From Planctomycetota bacterium (GTDB lineage: Bacteria; Planctomycetota; PUPC01; DSUN01), in contig VGYW01000151.1 in assembly GCA_016872875.1 (NCBI GenBank), forward strand, positions 1-17,863: a stretch of 17,863 nt of DNA, written 5' to 3'. Positions within the stretch are counted from its first letter, which is position 1. Each line of letters opens with the position of its first letter. The notes below the pieces were generated by a model that made no database searches, had not been told where the DNA came from, and was given only the letters and a program-made list of their open reading frames with translations. Position numbers and translations under genes: made by a program. Positions 11,324-17,614 of this stretch are shown here, piece after piece.

Positions 11324-11737
11324 CCATGTGGACGGGGTCATGGTGGGCACGGCGTTCCCGCCGCGAACGAGCATTTCGGAATCCCAGGCAACAAGCGTGG
11401 CCTTTGATGCGTCTGCGACGGCGACATAGATGGCGTCCGCGCCCCGAAGGCGATGTGCCTTGGCAAGCTCGACGGCGCGCTCTGCAAGGGGGAAGTCCAC
11501 AACGAGCAACTGCAAGCCTGCCAGGGAGAGGATAAGTTCAACCGCCTCGTCAGTCAGGGCATCATCGCCGGTTCGCCGGGCGATGGCCGCCGCGCTCTCC
11601 GGGAGCACGATGGTAGGACAAGACACCCGCAGCGCGCCCACGTGCAACTCGTGCAGGAAGGCCAAGCTCTCCGCGTGGTGCGGTTCCACGTCCCGAGCGG
11701 CGGCCACAAAGACGCTCGCGTCCACGGTCAAGTTCAT
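11300..11737 (-). CDS. vapC: PIN-domain ribonuclease toxin, VapC-type
   Basis: Protein of 145 residues with the four acidic residues of a PIN nuclease: D6 (VDAS), E47 (LPES), D101 (GADAIYVAVA) and D119 (AWDSE). VapC toxins cut tRNA or rRNA when not held by their antitoxin; the target here cannot be predicted. The ATG overlaps the antitoxin stop by four bases (ATGA), the usual coupling of such pairs. The gene ends 13 bases from the point where the glycosidase fragment loses homology, so this end is the likely integration or recombination junction. Size and motif spacing are normal for the family. Confidence 0.88.
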   Translation of the reverse strand: MNLTVDASVFVAAARDVEPHHAESLAFLHELHVGALRVSCPTIVLPESAAAIARRTGDDALTDEAVELILSLAGLQLLVVDFPLAERAVELAKAHRLRGADAIYVAVADASKATLVAWDSEMLVRGGNAVPTMTPSTWLAQYVRP

Positions 11738-11994
11738 CGCCGCATCTCAGAGAGGGTCTCGACAGCGGTCTTCTCCCCTTGCCAGGCCGCGCTCACTCGC
11801 TTCGCAAGTGCCTTCCAGCGGGCGTCCCATTCCTTGGGCGACGGCACCTTGTGGCGGCGGGTCCTCAGCGACACGATGGCCGCGAGCGGCTCGCCATCCG
11901 TGTCGAGCAGCTTCACCGTCTCCCCTGCGTGCATGCGCCTGAGAAGGCCCTCAAGGTCGCGCGCCGCCGCATCAACAGTCATCTGCGCGTCCAT
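11734..11994 (-). CDS. Phd/YefM-like antitoxin of the VapC pair
   Basis: Protein of 86 residues starting at the ATG at 11994. The start is set by an AAGGAG ribosome-binding site (12003-12008) and a TATAAT -10 just above it; longer frames to 12363 run antisense to the glycosidase gene. The N-terminal part (MTVDAAARDLEGLLRRMHAG, then ETVKLLDTDGEPLAAIV) has the DNA-binding strand-helix layout of Phd/YefM antitoxins. The C-terminal region (KEWDARWKALAKRVSAAW) is the likely toxin-wrapping helix. It is upstream of and four bases overlapped with the PIN gene. Autoregulation is expected from the family, but no clear operator palindrome is seen at its promoter. Confidence 0.8.
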   Translation of the reverse strand: MDAQMTVDAAARDLEGLLRRMHAGETVKLLDTDGEPLAAIVSLRTRRHKVPSPKEWDARWKALAKRVSAAWQGEKTAVETLSEMRR

Positions 11995-12016
11995 CAGCCG
12001 GCTCCTTCCAACCAGG

Positions 12017-12045
12017 ATTATACCCCGCCCAGCCTGCGCAATCAA
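12017..12045 (-). promoter_or_regulatory. Promoter of the antitoxin-toxin pair (minus strand)
   Basis: Read on the minus strand: TTGATT (12045-12040), 17 bases, then a consensus TATAAT (12022-12017). Transcription would begin near 12010, only a few bases before the ribosome-binding site AAGGAG (12008-12003), so the leader is very short. It is divergent from the promoter of the glycosidase gene. Confidence 0.65.
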
Positions 12046-12080
12046 GCGGCTCGGGCGCCCTTGCCGGCCTCCCATCTCTC

Positions 12081-12115
12081 CCGTTGTTGACAACGGGGAT
12101 TGAGCTCGGCACAAT
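12081..12115 (+). promoter_or_regulatory. Promoter with overlapping palindrome upstream of the glycosidase-like gene
   Basis: TTGACA (12087-12092), 17 bases, CACAAT (12110-12115). A short palindrome, CCGTTGT (12081-12087) and ACAACGG (12090-12096) with a two-base centre, overlaps the -35 box. The ten bases TTGACAACGG are identical to those at the zinc-finger gene promoter (9593-9602). The ribosome-binding site AAAGGAGGT at 12139-12147 precedes the GTG start. Confidence 0.45.
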
Positions 12116-12154
12116 CTACGCGCGGGTCTGCCCCGTGCAAAGGAGGTAGGCTGG

Positions 12155-13129
12155 GTGGTCGCGAGGTTTGTAGTGGTTGTCGGGCTGGCTGTGGTTCCTA
12201 GTGCCAGTGCCGAGGAGAACGCTGTGGTCCCACGGATTGACGGCGAATGGTGGCAGGTGGCGGGCGATCCGGACCTGGGGCCGCTGACCGATCCGAAGCA
12301 GCAGCCGGTGGACTTCGCGGTGTGGCAGGCGGCCGACGGGTCGTGGCAGCTCCTGTCGTGCATCCGCCATACGCGCTGCGGGGGAAAGACGCGCCTCTTT
12401 CACCGCTGGGAGGGGAAGCAGCTCACGGATAGGGACTGGACACCGATGGGCATCGCAATGCAGGCCGACGCCGCCTGCGGGGAGACGCCCGGCGGCCTTC
12501 AGGCGCCTCACGTGATCAGGCTCGGCGACGCCTTCCACATGTTCTATGGCGACTGGGAGCACATCTGCCACGCGACCAGCCAGGACGGCAAGGCGTTCAG
12601 CCGCGTCCGCGACGCCGATGGGAAGACGGGCTTGTTCACGGAAGGACTTGGGGCGAACACCCGCGACCCGATGGTGCTGCGGGTCGGCGAGCTCTTCCAT
12701 TGCTACTACACGGCGTTCCCGAACCAGAAGGGGGCGGTCTACTGCCGCACGTCGCCCGATCTGAAGGCGTGGAGCGCCTCGAGGGTCGTGGCCTTCGGCG
12801 GCTCGGCGGGGACGAATCCCTTCTCTGCCGAGTGCCCATTCGTCGTCCACCACAAGCAAACGGGCTTCTACTACCTCTTCCGCACCCAGCGCTATGGGGA
12901 GAATGCGCAGACGAGCGTCTATCGCTCGAAGGACCCGCTGAGCTTCGGGGTGGAGGACGACCGGCGCCTCATCTGTCGGCTGCCCGTGGCCGCGCCCGAG
13001 ATCATCGAGCACGGCGGGCGATACTACATTGCCGCGCTCCTCCCCAGCCTGAAGGGCATCCGCATTGCCCTGCTCTCGTGGGCAGTAGAAACCATGCCGG
13101 GCACAGTCAGGGGGGAGGCGCTGCCTTGA
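12155..13129 (+). CDS. Secreted five-bladed propeller glycosidase-like protein (GH43/GH32-type fold)
   Basis: Protein of 324 residues from GTG 12155, which has a near-perfect AAAGGAGGT upstream. Signal peptide: residues 1-19 (FVVVVGLAVVPSASA). The rest shows repeated blade signatures: QAPHVIRLGDAFHMFYGDW (116-134), NTRDPMVLRVGELFHCYYTAF (168-188, with the RDP seen in GH43/GH32/GH117 propellers), ECPFVVHHKQTGFYYLFRTQ and APEIIEHGGRYYIAAL. Known relatives cleave arabinan, xylan, fructan or agar oligosaccharides; the substrate cannot be assigned, and the catalytic acid/base set is not certain. A truncated paralog of its first third lies at 11078-11323. It is bracketed on both sides by minus-strand toxin-antitoxin pairs, and its last 23 bases overlap the HepT gene tail-to-tail. 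Confidence 0.78.
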   Translation: MVARFVVVVGLAVVPSASAEENAVVPRIDGEWWQVAGDPDLGPLTDPKQQPVDFAVWQAADGSWQLLSCIRHTRCGGKTRLFHRWEGKQLTDRDWTPMGIAMQADAACGETPGGLQAPHVIRLGDAFHMFYGDWEHICHATSQDGKAFSRVRDADGKTGLFTEGLGANTRDPMVLRVGELFHCYYTAFPNQKGAVYCRTSPDLKAWSASRVVAFGGSAGTNPFSAECPFVVHHKQTGFYYLFRTQRYGENAQTSVYRSKDPLSFGVEDDRRLICRLPVAAPEIIEHGGRYYIAALLPSLKGIRIALLSWAVETMPGTVRGEALP

Positions 13130-13586
13130 GGAACGCCGCCAACTGGGCTCTAAACTCCCCCAGGGTGCTTCCCACTTCCCCCACGAGCCGTTCCATCTTC
13201 GCCCAGCGTAGATCGAACGTGTACGCGTGGCGAAAGAAGTGACGGAAGTCGAGATACCGGCATAACTTGTCCCGCAGAGCGGCCGTGATCACTGCTGGGC
13301 GCGCGCTGGTCGGGCCTGCCATGCTGTTGAGCAGCCTGCGATGCCACGCCTCGCTTTCGGGCAGCCCGCCATCGAGTTCCGTGGCAACCCGCTTGAAGAT
13401 GTTCTCCACTCCGTTGTAGAAGGAATGGAGCATGGCCGCGAGGGCCGACAGGCCGATTGCGTCTGGCGGTTCCTTCCGCGTCCGATCGAGCAGCGCGTGG
13501 TGCGAGTCCAGCAGGCGACGCAACTGCGCCAGCTCGACCGCCACCTGCTTCGACAACCTATCCCACACGCCGGAGCTCTCCCTCAT
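13107..13586 (-). CDS. hepT: HepT-like HEPN ribonuclease toxin
   Basis: Protein of 159 residues, mostly helical. It carries RHFFRHAY at 115-122, an exact match to the RX4HXY motif of HepT toxins: the R and H form the HEPN RNase site, and the Tyr is the residue that the partner MntA modifies with AMP in the Shewanella system (established for that pair). HepT cleaves RNA; its target here is unknown. The start ATG at 13586 lies inside the MntA gene (29-base overlap), so translation is probably coupled. It is slightly longer than typical HepT (about 130-145). The 3' end overlaps the oppositely oriented glycosidase gene by 23 bases. Confidence 0.85.
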   Translation of the reverse strand: MRESSGVWDRLSKQVAVELAQLRRLLDSHHALLDRTRKEPPDAIGLSALAAMLHSFYNGVENIFKRVATELDGGLPESEAWHRRLLNSMAGPTSARPAVITAALRDKLCRYLDFRHFFRHAYTFDLRWAKMERLVGEVGSTLGEFRAQLAAFLKAAPPP

Positions 13587-13839
13587 CCCTCAGGTATCGC
13601 GTGAACGGGCTATCCTCATCGAGGTCCACGAGATCGAGGGGGTGGTCGAGAAGGTCGGCCGCTCTGCCCATCGCCTCGAAGAAGCGCTCCGGCGGCAGGC
13701 CCGTCACCGCCAGGTCAATGTCGCCGCCCTCGCGCACCGCCCCTTTCGCGGCGGAGCCGAACACGTACACCTCGCGCGCCCCGGCCGCTCGTAGTGTTGC
13801 TGCTGCCCTTAGGAGCTGCACACTCAATTCCTCATTCAT
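13558..13839 (-). CDS. mntA: MntA-like minimal nucleotidyltransferase antitoxin
   Basis: Protein of 93 residues from ATG 13839. The motif GSAAKGAVREGGDID (28-42) fits GSX10DXD of minimal nucleotidyltransferases exactly, with a third acidic residue in LDLVDLDE (68-75). MntA enzymes add AMP to the Tyr of HepT and so silence it. A longer frame to a TTG at 13926 was rejected: that TTG is the first triplet of the -35 box, and a GGAG lies 8-9 bases before ATG 13839. It is first gene of the pair, overlapping HepT by 29 bases. Order and overlap are standard for MntA-HepT modules. Confidence 0.87.
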   Translation of the reverse strand: MNEELSVQLLRAAATLRAAGAREVYVFGSAAKGAVREGGDIDLAVTGLPPERFFEAMGRAADLLDHPLDLVDLDEDSPFTRYLRDEGELRRVG

Positions 13840-13898
13840 CCAGGAATCTCCAAGGCGGCCCCCCGCAAGTCTGGGCCGGTCATCTGCGCCGTCAACGT

Positions 13899-13926
13899 AT
13901 TCTACCGCAATCCCACGCGGCGTCAA
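13899..13926 (-). promoter_or_regulatory. Promoter of the MntA-HepT pair (minus strand)
   Basis: Minus strand: TTGACG (13926-13921), 16 bases, TAGAAT (13904-13899). It is placed about 60 bases before the chosen ATG at 13839 and decides between the two possible starts of the nucleotidyltransferase. Confidence 0.6.
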
Positions 13927-13946
13927 CTTCGCCAGCGGTCCAGCAC

Positions 13947-13975
13947 TTGCGGCGCCTCATCCCGGTAGGTAATCT
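13947..13975 (+). promoter_or_regulatory. Promoter candidate for the FG-GAP protein
   Basis: TTGCGG (13947-13952), 17 bases, TAATCT (13970-13975). It is weaker than the others by sequence, but well placed: transcription would start near 13982 and a GGAG lies 8 bases before ATG 14006. Confidence 0.4.
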
Positions 13976-14005
13976 GTCCAGTCAACCCGCGATCGGAGCA
14001 AAGCC

Positions 14006-15367
14006 ATGAACATCGGATTGACCACGGGGATCGTTCTCTCTTTGGCGGCCGCGACTGCCCTCGGCGGGGCGGAAAGGAGCGCGGCGGTGACAACCCACCT
14101 GGTGAGCCGGATTGACGTGAGGGACTTCGGGGCCGAAACGCTCCGCATCGGCGACCTCAATGGCGACGGGGCGCCAGACCTCCTCTTCGTCCAGAGCGTC
14201 TACGGCACCCGCGAGATAACGTGCCTGACGGCCACGACGATCGCGGGCGAGGTCCTCTGGCAGTCGGGCACCCCCTCTGCGGACAACGGCCGCATCTACA
14301 GCGACCTGCCCGTGCAGGTCTACGACTGGGACTCCGACGGGCGGAACGAGGTGCTCCACGTCCGCCAGGCGCGCTACGTCGAGCCGAAGTCCCGCCCCGG
14401 CGCGGTCCGCGAGCGGGCCGACCGCTACGAGGGCAACGCCACGATGGTCATCCTCGAGGGGAAGACGGGCAAGGAGAAAGGCTCGTTCGCCCTCCCCGCC
14501 CCGGCCGACGACTGCTTCCTCTTCCTCGACCTCACGGGGCGCGGCCGACGCGAAGACCTCCTCGTGAAGGACCGCTACTGGAACATGTGGGGCGTCTCCC
14601 ACGAGGGCAAGGTGCTCTGGCAATGGACCGGCTCGGTCGGGCACTTCCCCGCCTACGGGGACGTTGACGGCGACGGGCGCGACGAGGTCTTCGTCGGCTT
14701 CGCCCTCATTGACCACGACGGCAAGGTGCTCTTCGCGAAGGACCCACGCGGCGGGCACCAGGACGCCGCCTACGCCGCGCGGCTGCGCGACGGCTCCTGG
14801 CGACTCCTCTTCGGCAACCACGGCGTCCACTGCCTCACGCCCGACGGCAAGGAGCTCTGGCACCACCCCCTCGGCGAGGCCCAACACGTCCTAGCCGACC
14901 GCTTCCGCGACGACTCCGAGGTGCAGGTCATGGTCGTGGACCGCGGCCGCGTGCGGAAGGAGCGAGGCGAGGGCACCCGCTCCGACCTCTACCTCTACGA
15001 CCTGAACGGCCGCGAGCTATGGCGGCGGGGCCAGCCGGAGGGCGGCTGGGCCGCCGCAATCGTGCCGATTGACTGGCACGGCGGCGGGAGGCCGCGATGC
15101 GCCCTCGCCTACTCGCGCGGCCCGGGCCAGCCCGCCGCCGTCTACGACGGCGACGGGAACATCGTGGACACCTTCGAGATGCAGTGCACGCCAGACCGCA
15201 CGCCGCAGGACCGCCAGGCCCACTACTACGGCACGAGGGCGGACGTGTGGGGCGACAGCCGCGACGAGGTCATCCTCTTCGGCTCCCGCGGCGCCTGCAT
15301 CTGGGCCAACGCCCGCCCCCTCGCCCCGCCCACCCTCTACAACAACACCCTCTATCCGGGCATGTAG
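14006..15367 (+). CDS. Secreted FG-GAP/VCBS-repeat propeller protein, resembling rhamnogalacturonan lyase-type propellers
   Basis: Protein of 453 residues. Signal peptide at 1-20 (TTGIVLSLAAATALGG). Calcium-binding FG-GAP loops are visible: DLNGDGAPD (50-58), DWDSDGRNE (107-115), DVDGDGRDE (219-227) and a degenerate DVWGDSRDE (413-421). They alternate with strands such as GEVLWQSG, GKVLWQWTG, GKELWHHP and GRELWRRG, giving a propeller of about seven or eight blades. The ending (CIWANARP, then TLYNNTLYPGM) recalls the C-terminus of family 11 rhamnogalacturonan lyases, but the full lyase is longer, and I cannot point to a catalytic centre. It could be a binding protein only. Located outside the cell or in the periplasm. 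Single gene, divergent from MntA-HepT. Confidence 0.75.
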   Translation: MNIGLTTGIVLSLAAATALGGAERSAAVTTHLVSRIDVRDFGAETLRIGDLNGDGAPDLLFVQSVYGTREITCLTATTIAGEVLWQSGTPSADNGRIYSDLPVQVYDWDSDGRNEVLHVRQARYVEPKSRPGAVRERADRYEGNATMVILEGKTGKEKGSFALPAPADDCFLFLDLTGRGRREDLLVKDRYWNMWGVSHEGKVLWQWTGSVGHFPAYGDVDGDGRDEVFVGFALIDHDGKVLFAKDPRGGHQDAAYAARLRDGSWRLLFGNHGVHCLTPDGKELWHHPLGEAQHVLADRFRDDSEVQVMVVDRGRVRKERGEGTRSDLYLYDLNGRELWRRGQPEGGWAAAIVPIDWHGGGRPRCALAYSRGPGQPAAVYDGDGNIVDTFEMQCTPDRTPQDRQAHYYGTRADVWGDSRDEVILFGSRGACIWANARPLAPPTLYNNTLYPGM

Positions 15368-15378
15368 GCTCGAAACAC

Positions 15379-15407
15379 TTGACGGGGGGCCACGGTTGCG
15401 ATATATA
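15379..15407 (+). promoter_or_regulatory. Promoter of the RHH-like/aspartic protease unit
   Basis: TTGACG (15379-15384), 17 bases, TATATA (15402-15407), in a conspicuously A+T-rich spot (GATATATAAGAA). Transcription start is expected near 15413, with AAGGAG (15433-15438) and GTG start at 15447. The ATG at 15417 would be almost leaderless and is not favoured. Confidence 0.6.
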
Positions 15408-15446
15408 AGAAGGTGGATGGACGCCGCGGAGCAAGGAGACACTCCC

Positions 15447-15971
15447 GTGCACAAGAACGGGACCGCACTCAAAGAGGCGCGTAAGGCGAAAGGCGTGTCT
15501 GGGTGGAAGAGCGCGAAGCTCAGCCCCGAAACGCACCGTCGGCTGAAAGGCTACGCTGAGGAGAACGCGTTCCCCACCCTTTCCGCCGCGGTCCAATCCC
15601 TCCTGGAGGGGGCGAAATGGACGACCCGCATGAGCGAACCCCGCGCGGCCGACAACGCGATTTCCGCGCCCCAGGCGAAGGGGGCACCTCAAGAGGGTGT
15701 CAACGCCGCCATCAGGGCCCTCGATGATGACATGAACTGGGTAAGGCAAAATGTGGACCGGCTGACGGAGGAGCGGGGCCTCGTGTACCTTGCCGTGAAG
15801 AACCATGAGGTGATCGACGCCGATGCCGACAAGGGCCTGCTCGTCATGAGACTCTACCGCGAGCGTGGCCGACAGGCTTTCCTGGTTGTGTACCTGGGCG
15901 ACCCCAGGCTGCGCCGCGAAAAGGAGCCGCCAGAGATTGAACCTGGAGTCATTGAAGAAGATCTGGCATGA
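15447..15971 (+). CDS. Uncharacterised protein: RHH-like N-terminus, coiled coil, DUF5678-like C-terminus
   Basis: Protein of 174 residues from GTG 15447, which has AAGGAG at an 8-base spacing. Residues 24-54 (KLSPETHRRLKGYAEE, then PTLSAAVQSLLE) have the strand-helix-helix pattern of ribbon-helix-helix DNA-binding proteins. About 86-110 is an amphipathic helix that could form a coiled coil (NAAIRALDDDMNWVRQNVDR). Residues 108-153 (EERGLVYLAVKNHEVIDAD, then LLVMRLYRERGRQAFLVVY) resemble the small DUF5678-type domain often found beside retropepsin-like genes. That link is from memory and by pattern only. The following protease gene overlaps its last 35 bases. A regulator or a substrate/partner of the protease are both possible; I assign no function. 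Confidence 0.65.
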   Translation: MHKNGTALKEARKAKGVSGWKSAKLSPETHRRLKGYAEENAFPTLSAAVQSLLEGAKWTTRMSEPRAADNAISAPQAKGAPQEGVNAAIRALDDDMNWVRQNVDRLTEERGLVYLAVKNHEVIDADADKGLLVMRLYRERGRQAFLVVYLGDPRLRREKEPPEIEPGVIEEDLA

Positions 15972-16431
15972 TCTTCAGGCCACTGGCAAGCCAACTGTTC
16001 GCGTTGACGCCGAGACTGTCGATGGCATTTTCCTTGGCCGTTACAGCGCGCTCATAGATACGGGCAGCCGGTGGTCGGCCATTCCAGGCATCGTGATCCC
16101 CGGGGACGGTGCATCCGAGTTCATAGAAGTTGACTTGCAGCTTCCACACAACGCCACCAAGAGGATAGTGGTCCCCGCACGTGAGAGGCAGGAGTTCGGG
16201 ATCTGGTTGTCTGCGCCGCAGCCGCGCTATGGCTCCCACTTCGCCCTCCGATTCGGGCAACACGTCGCCCGGCCCGTCACGCTCTTCTTCGTTCCCGCTC
16301 CGCGGGCGATGGAACCCCACCTGATTCTCGGTTGCGACTTCCTCTTCAGCAACAGTGGTTTCTGCATAGACAGGGCCGGCAGCAGGTTCCGGCTCAGCAT
16401 CTGCGGCTCGCCGTCGGACGTTCCCCGCTAG
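15937..16431 (+). CDS. Retropepsin-like (clan AA) aspartic protease
   Basis: Protein of about 164 residues. The catalytic motif is ALIDTGSRWSAIP (38-50, Asp41-Thr-Gly), and the C-terminal HLILGCDFLF matches the ILG(x)DFL strand of retropepsins. With one DTG motif it should work as a homodimer. The start is uncertain. I prefer TTG 15937, which has AAGGAG (15921-15926) ten bases upstream and overlaps the upstream gene by 35 bases; TTG 15952 is an alternative, and the frame is open from 15865. No signal peptide or membrane segment is seen, so it is probably cytoplasmic. The TAG stop shares the four bases CTAG (16428-16431) with the stop of the convergent methyltransferase. Confidence 0.75.
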   Translation: MNLESLKKIWHDLQATGKPTVRVDAETVDGIFLGRYSALIDTGSRWSAIPGIVIPGDGASEFIEVDLQLPHNATKRIVVPARERQEFGIWLSAPQPRYGSHFALRFGQHVARPVTLFFVPAPRAMEPHLILGCDFLFSNSGFCIDRAGSRFRLSICGSPSDVPR

Positions 16432-17279
16432 TCCCACAGCTCCGCGCCCGGCTTGAGCGCTCCGCAGGCCGCCGCGAAATAGTGGGGGTCTATCTCGTAG
16501 CCCACGAAGTCAACTCCTAGCTCCCTGCACGCGAGGGCCGTGTGGCCCAGGCCCAGGAAGGGGTCGAGGACGAGCTTGGTGCGCTCAAGCCCGTGGAGGC
16601 GGATGCAGCGCTCGGGGAGCTGGACGGGGAACGTGGCGGGGTGCGGGCGCTCCTTGTCGCGGAACTTGATGGTCTTGTAGGGGATGAACCAGGTGTTCCC
16701 CCGGCACCGCAGCCCGCCGCCCGCCTTGGCCCACCGGGCGACGTTCGACTTGTCCTGATAGGGGACGCCGATGGCCAGGCGGTCGAGCTCGACGTCGCCG
16801 CGCTTGGTCAGGTGGAAGATGTATTCGTGGCAGTCGTTGACGTAGCGGCGGCTGTTGATCGGCTTGTAGTGGCCCACCGCCACGTCGCCAGTGATCCCAG
16901 GGTAGTCGCCTACGTCCGCCTTCGAGATGGCGATGCTCTTGATCCAATGAACCGTGTTCTGAAGGACGAAGCGGGAGCGCATGACGCCGAGGACGTCGAA
17001 GGGCACGCAGGGGTCCGAGGGCACCGAGCCGAGGTTGAGGAATAGCGAGCCGCCCTCGGCGAGGACGGCCTTGAGAGCGTCGGCCCAGTCCCCGAGCCAG
17101 CGGAGGTAGGCGTCGCGGGGGGCGGAGTCGTCGTAGGCCGTGTAGCGGATGCCGAGGTTGTAGGGGGGGGAGGTGACGGCGACGTCCACGCTTCCGGGCG
17201 TCAGGTGCTCTTTCATCCCTGCGAGGCAATCGGCGTTGTGGAGCAGGATGCGGCAGTGGGCGGTCTTGAGCTCGAACAA
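16428..17279 (-). CDS. Orphan site-specific DNA methyltransferase (N4-cytosine or N6-adenine, beta-type order)
   Basis: Protein of 283 residues. Catalytic motif IV TSPPYN (36-41) precedes the S-adenosylmethionine motif I DPFLGLGHT (239-247) and GYEID (260-264), the order of beta-class N6/N4 methyltransferases. HPATFP (213-218) just before motif I is also typical. SPPY occurs in both N4C and some N6A enzymes, so the modified base is open. The start is a TTG at 17279, supported by AGGAG (17290-17286) six bases upstream and by a promoter. Motif I has GLGHT in place of the common GSGTT. No restriction endonuclease gene is adjacent, so it may act in regulation, self-marking, or protection against another system. 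Confidence 0.87.
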   Translation of the reverse strand: MFELKTAHCRILLHNADCLAGMKEHLTPGSVDVAVTSPPYNLGIRYTAYDDSAPRDAYLRWLGDWADALKAVLAEGGSLFLNLGSVPSDPCVPFDVLGVMRSRFVLQNTVHWIKSIAISKADVGDYPGITGDVAVGHYKPINSRRYVNDCHEYIFHLTKRGDVELDRLAIGVPYQDKSNVARWAKAGGGLRCRGNTWFIPYKTIKFRDKERPHPATFPVQLPERCIRLHGLERTKLVLDPFLGLGHTALACRELGVDFVGYEIDPHYFAAACGALKPGAELWD

Positions 17280-17303
17280 GGGTGTCTCCTGGGCTTCCTG
17301 AAG

Positions 17304-17332
17304 AAGGTAGCCGCCAGCGGCTGCGGTGTCAA
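17304..17332 (-). promoter_or_regulatory. Promoter of the DNA methyltransferase (minus strand)
   Basis: Minus strand: consensus TTGACA (17332-17327), 17 bases, TACCTT (17309-17304). Predicted transcript start is near 17297, leaving a leader of about 18 bases that contains AGGAG before the TTG start codon. Confidence 0.5.
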
Positions 17333-17390
17333 GGCCGCCACACGCGCGGCGTGACTTCGTGTCTTGGCGGCCGCTTCATCTTGCTTCTTC

Positions 17391-17474
17391 TCGTGCTCGT
17401 CGTCGAGTCCCATAGCTCCCTTCGTTGTCAAGGCATTCGACGGCGAGGACGACGACGACGACAACGACGACGAT
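17391..17474. repeat. CGTCGTCG / GACGACGAC imperfect inverted low-complexity repeat
   Basis: TCGTGCTCGTCGTCGAG (17391-17407) is partly complementary to the GAC triplet tract GAGGACGACGACGACGACAA and following GACGACGAT (17445-17474). The loop of about 37 bases holds CATAGCTCCC. It resembles in layout the CGAGGAC hairpin at 2584-2667. The rest of 17340-17520 shows nothing else I can name. Confidence 0.65.
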
Positions 17475-17520
17475 TGGGGACCCCAAGATGCGGGGCCACA
17501 CTCCCGGTAACGAAAAGGTG

Positions 17521-17549
17521 TTGACGTGTGCGGGGCGAGAGGTTATGCT
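17521..17549 (+). promoter_or_regulatory. Distal promoter candidate of the last gene
   Basis: TTGACG (17521-17526), 17 bases, TATGCT (17544-17549). The context AAGGTGTTGA and TATGCTA is shared with the promoter region at 2679-2708. If used, the leader of the downstream gene would be about 135 bases and would contain the palindrome at 17615-17637. Confidence 0.5.
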
Positions 17550-17614
17550 AGGGGGTGCCGCCAGGCGAGGGGCGGAATCCCCCGGCTCCTGAGGTGGAAG
17601 GGAGAATGTTGGTG

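Noticed and set aside
11995..12363. N-terminal extension of the antitoxin to 209 residues
   Set aside because: It runs antisense to the start of the glycosidase gene and across both divergent promoters; the ribosome-binding site and TATAAT point to 11994.
11129..12370. Composite transposon with the two glycosidase segments as flanking repeats
   Set aside because: The repeats have diverged mostly at silent codon positions, which fits old coding paralogs rather than mobile-element ends, and no transposase lies between them.
13840..13926. 29-residue N-terminal extension of the nucleotidyltransferase
   Set aside because: The putative TTG start is part of the -35 box and the extension covers the -10 box.
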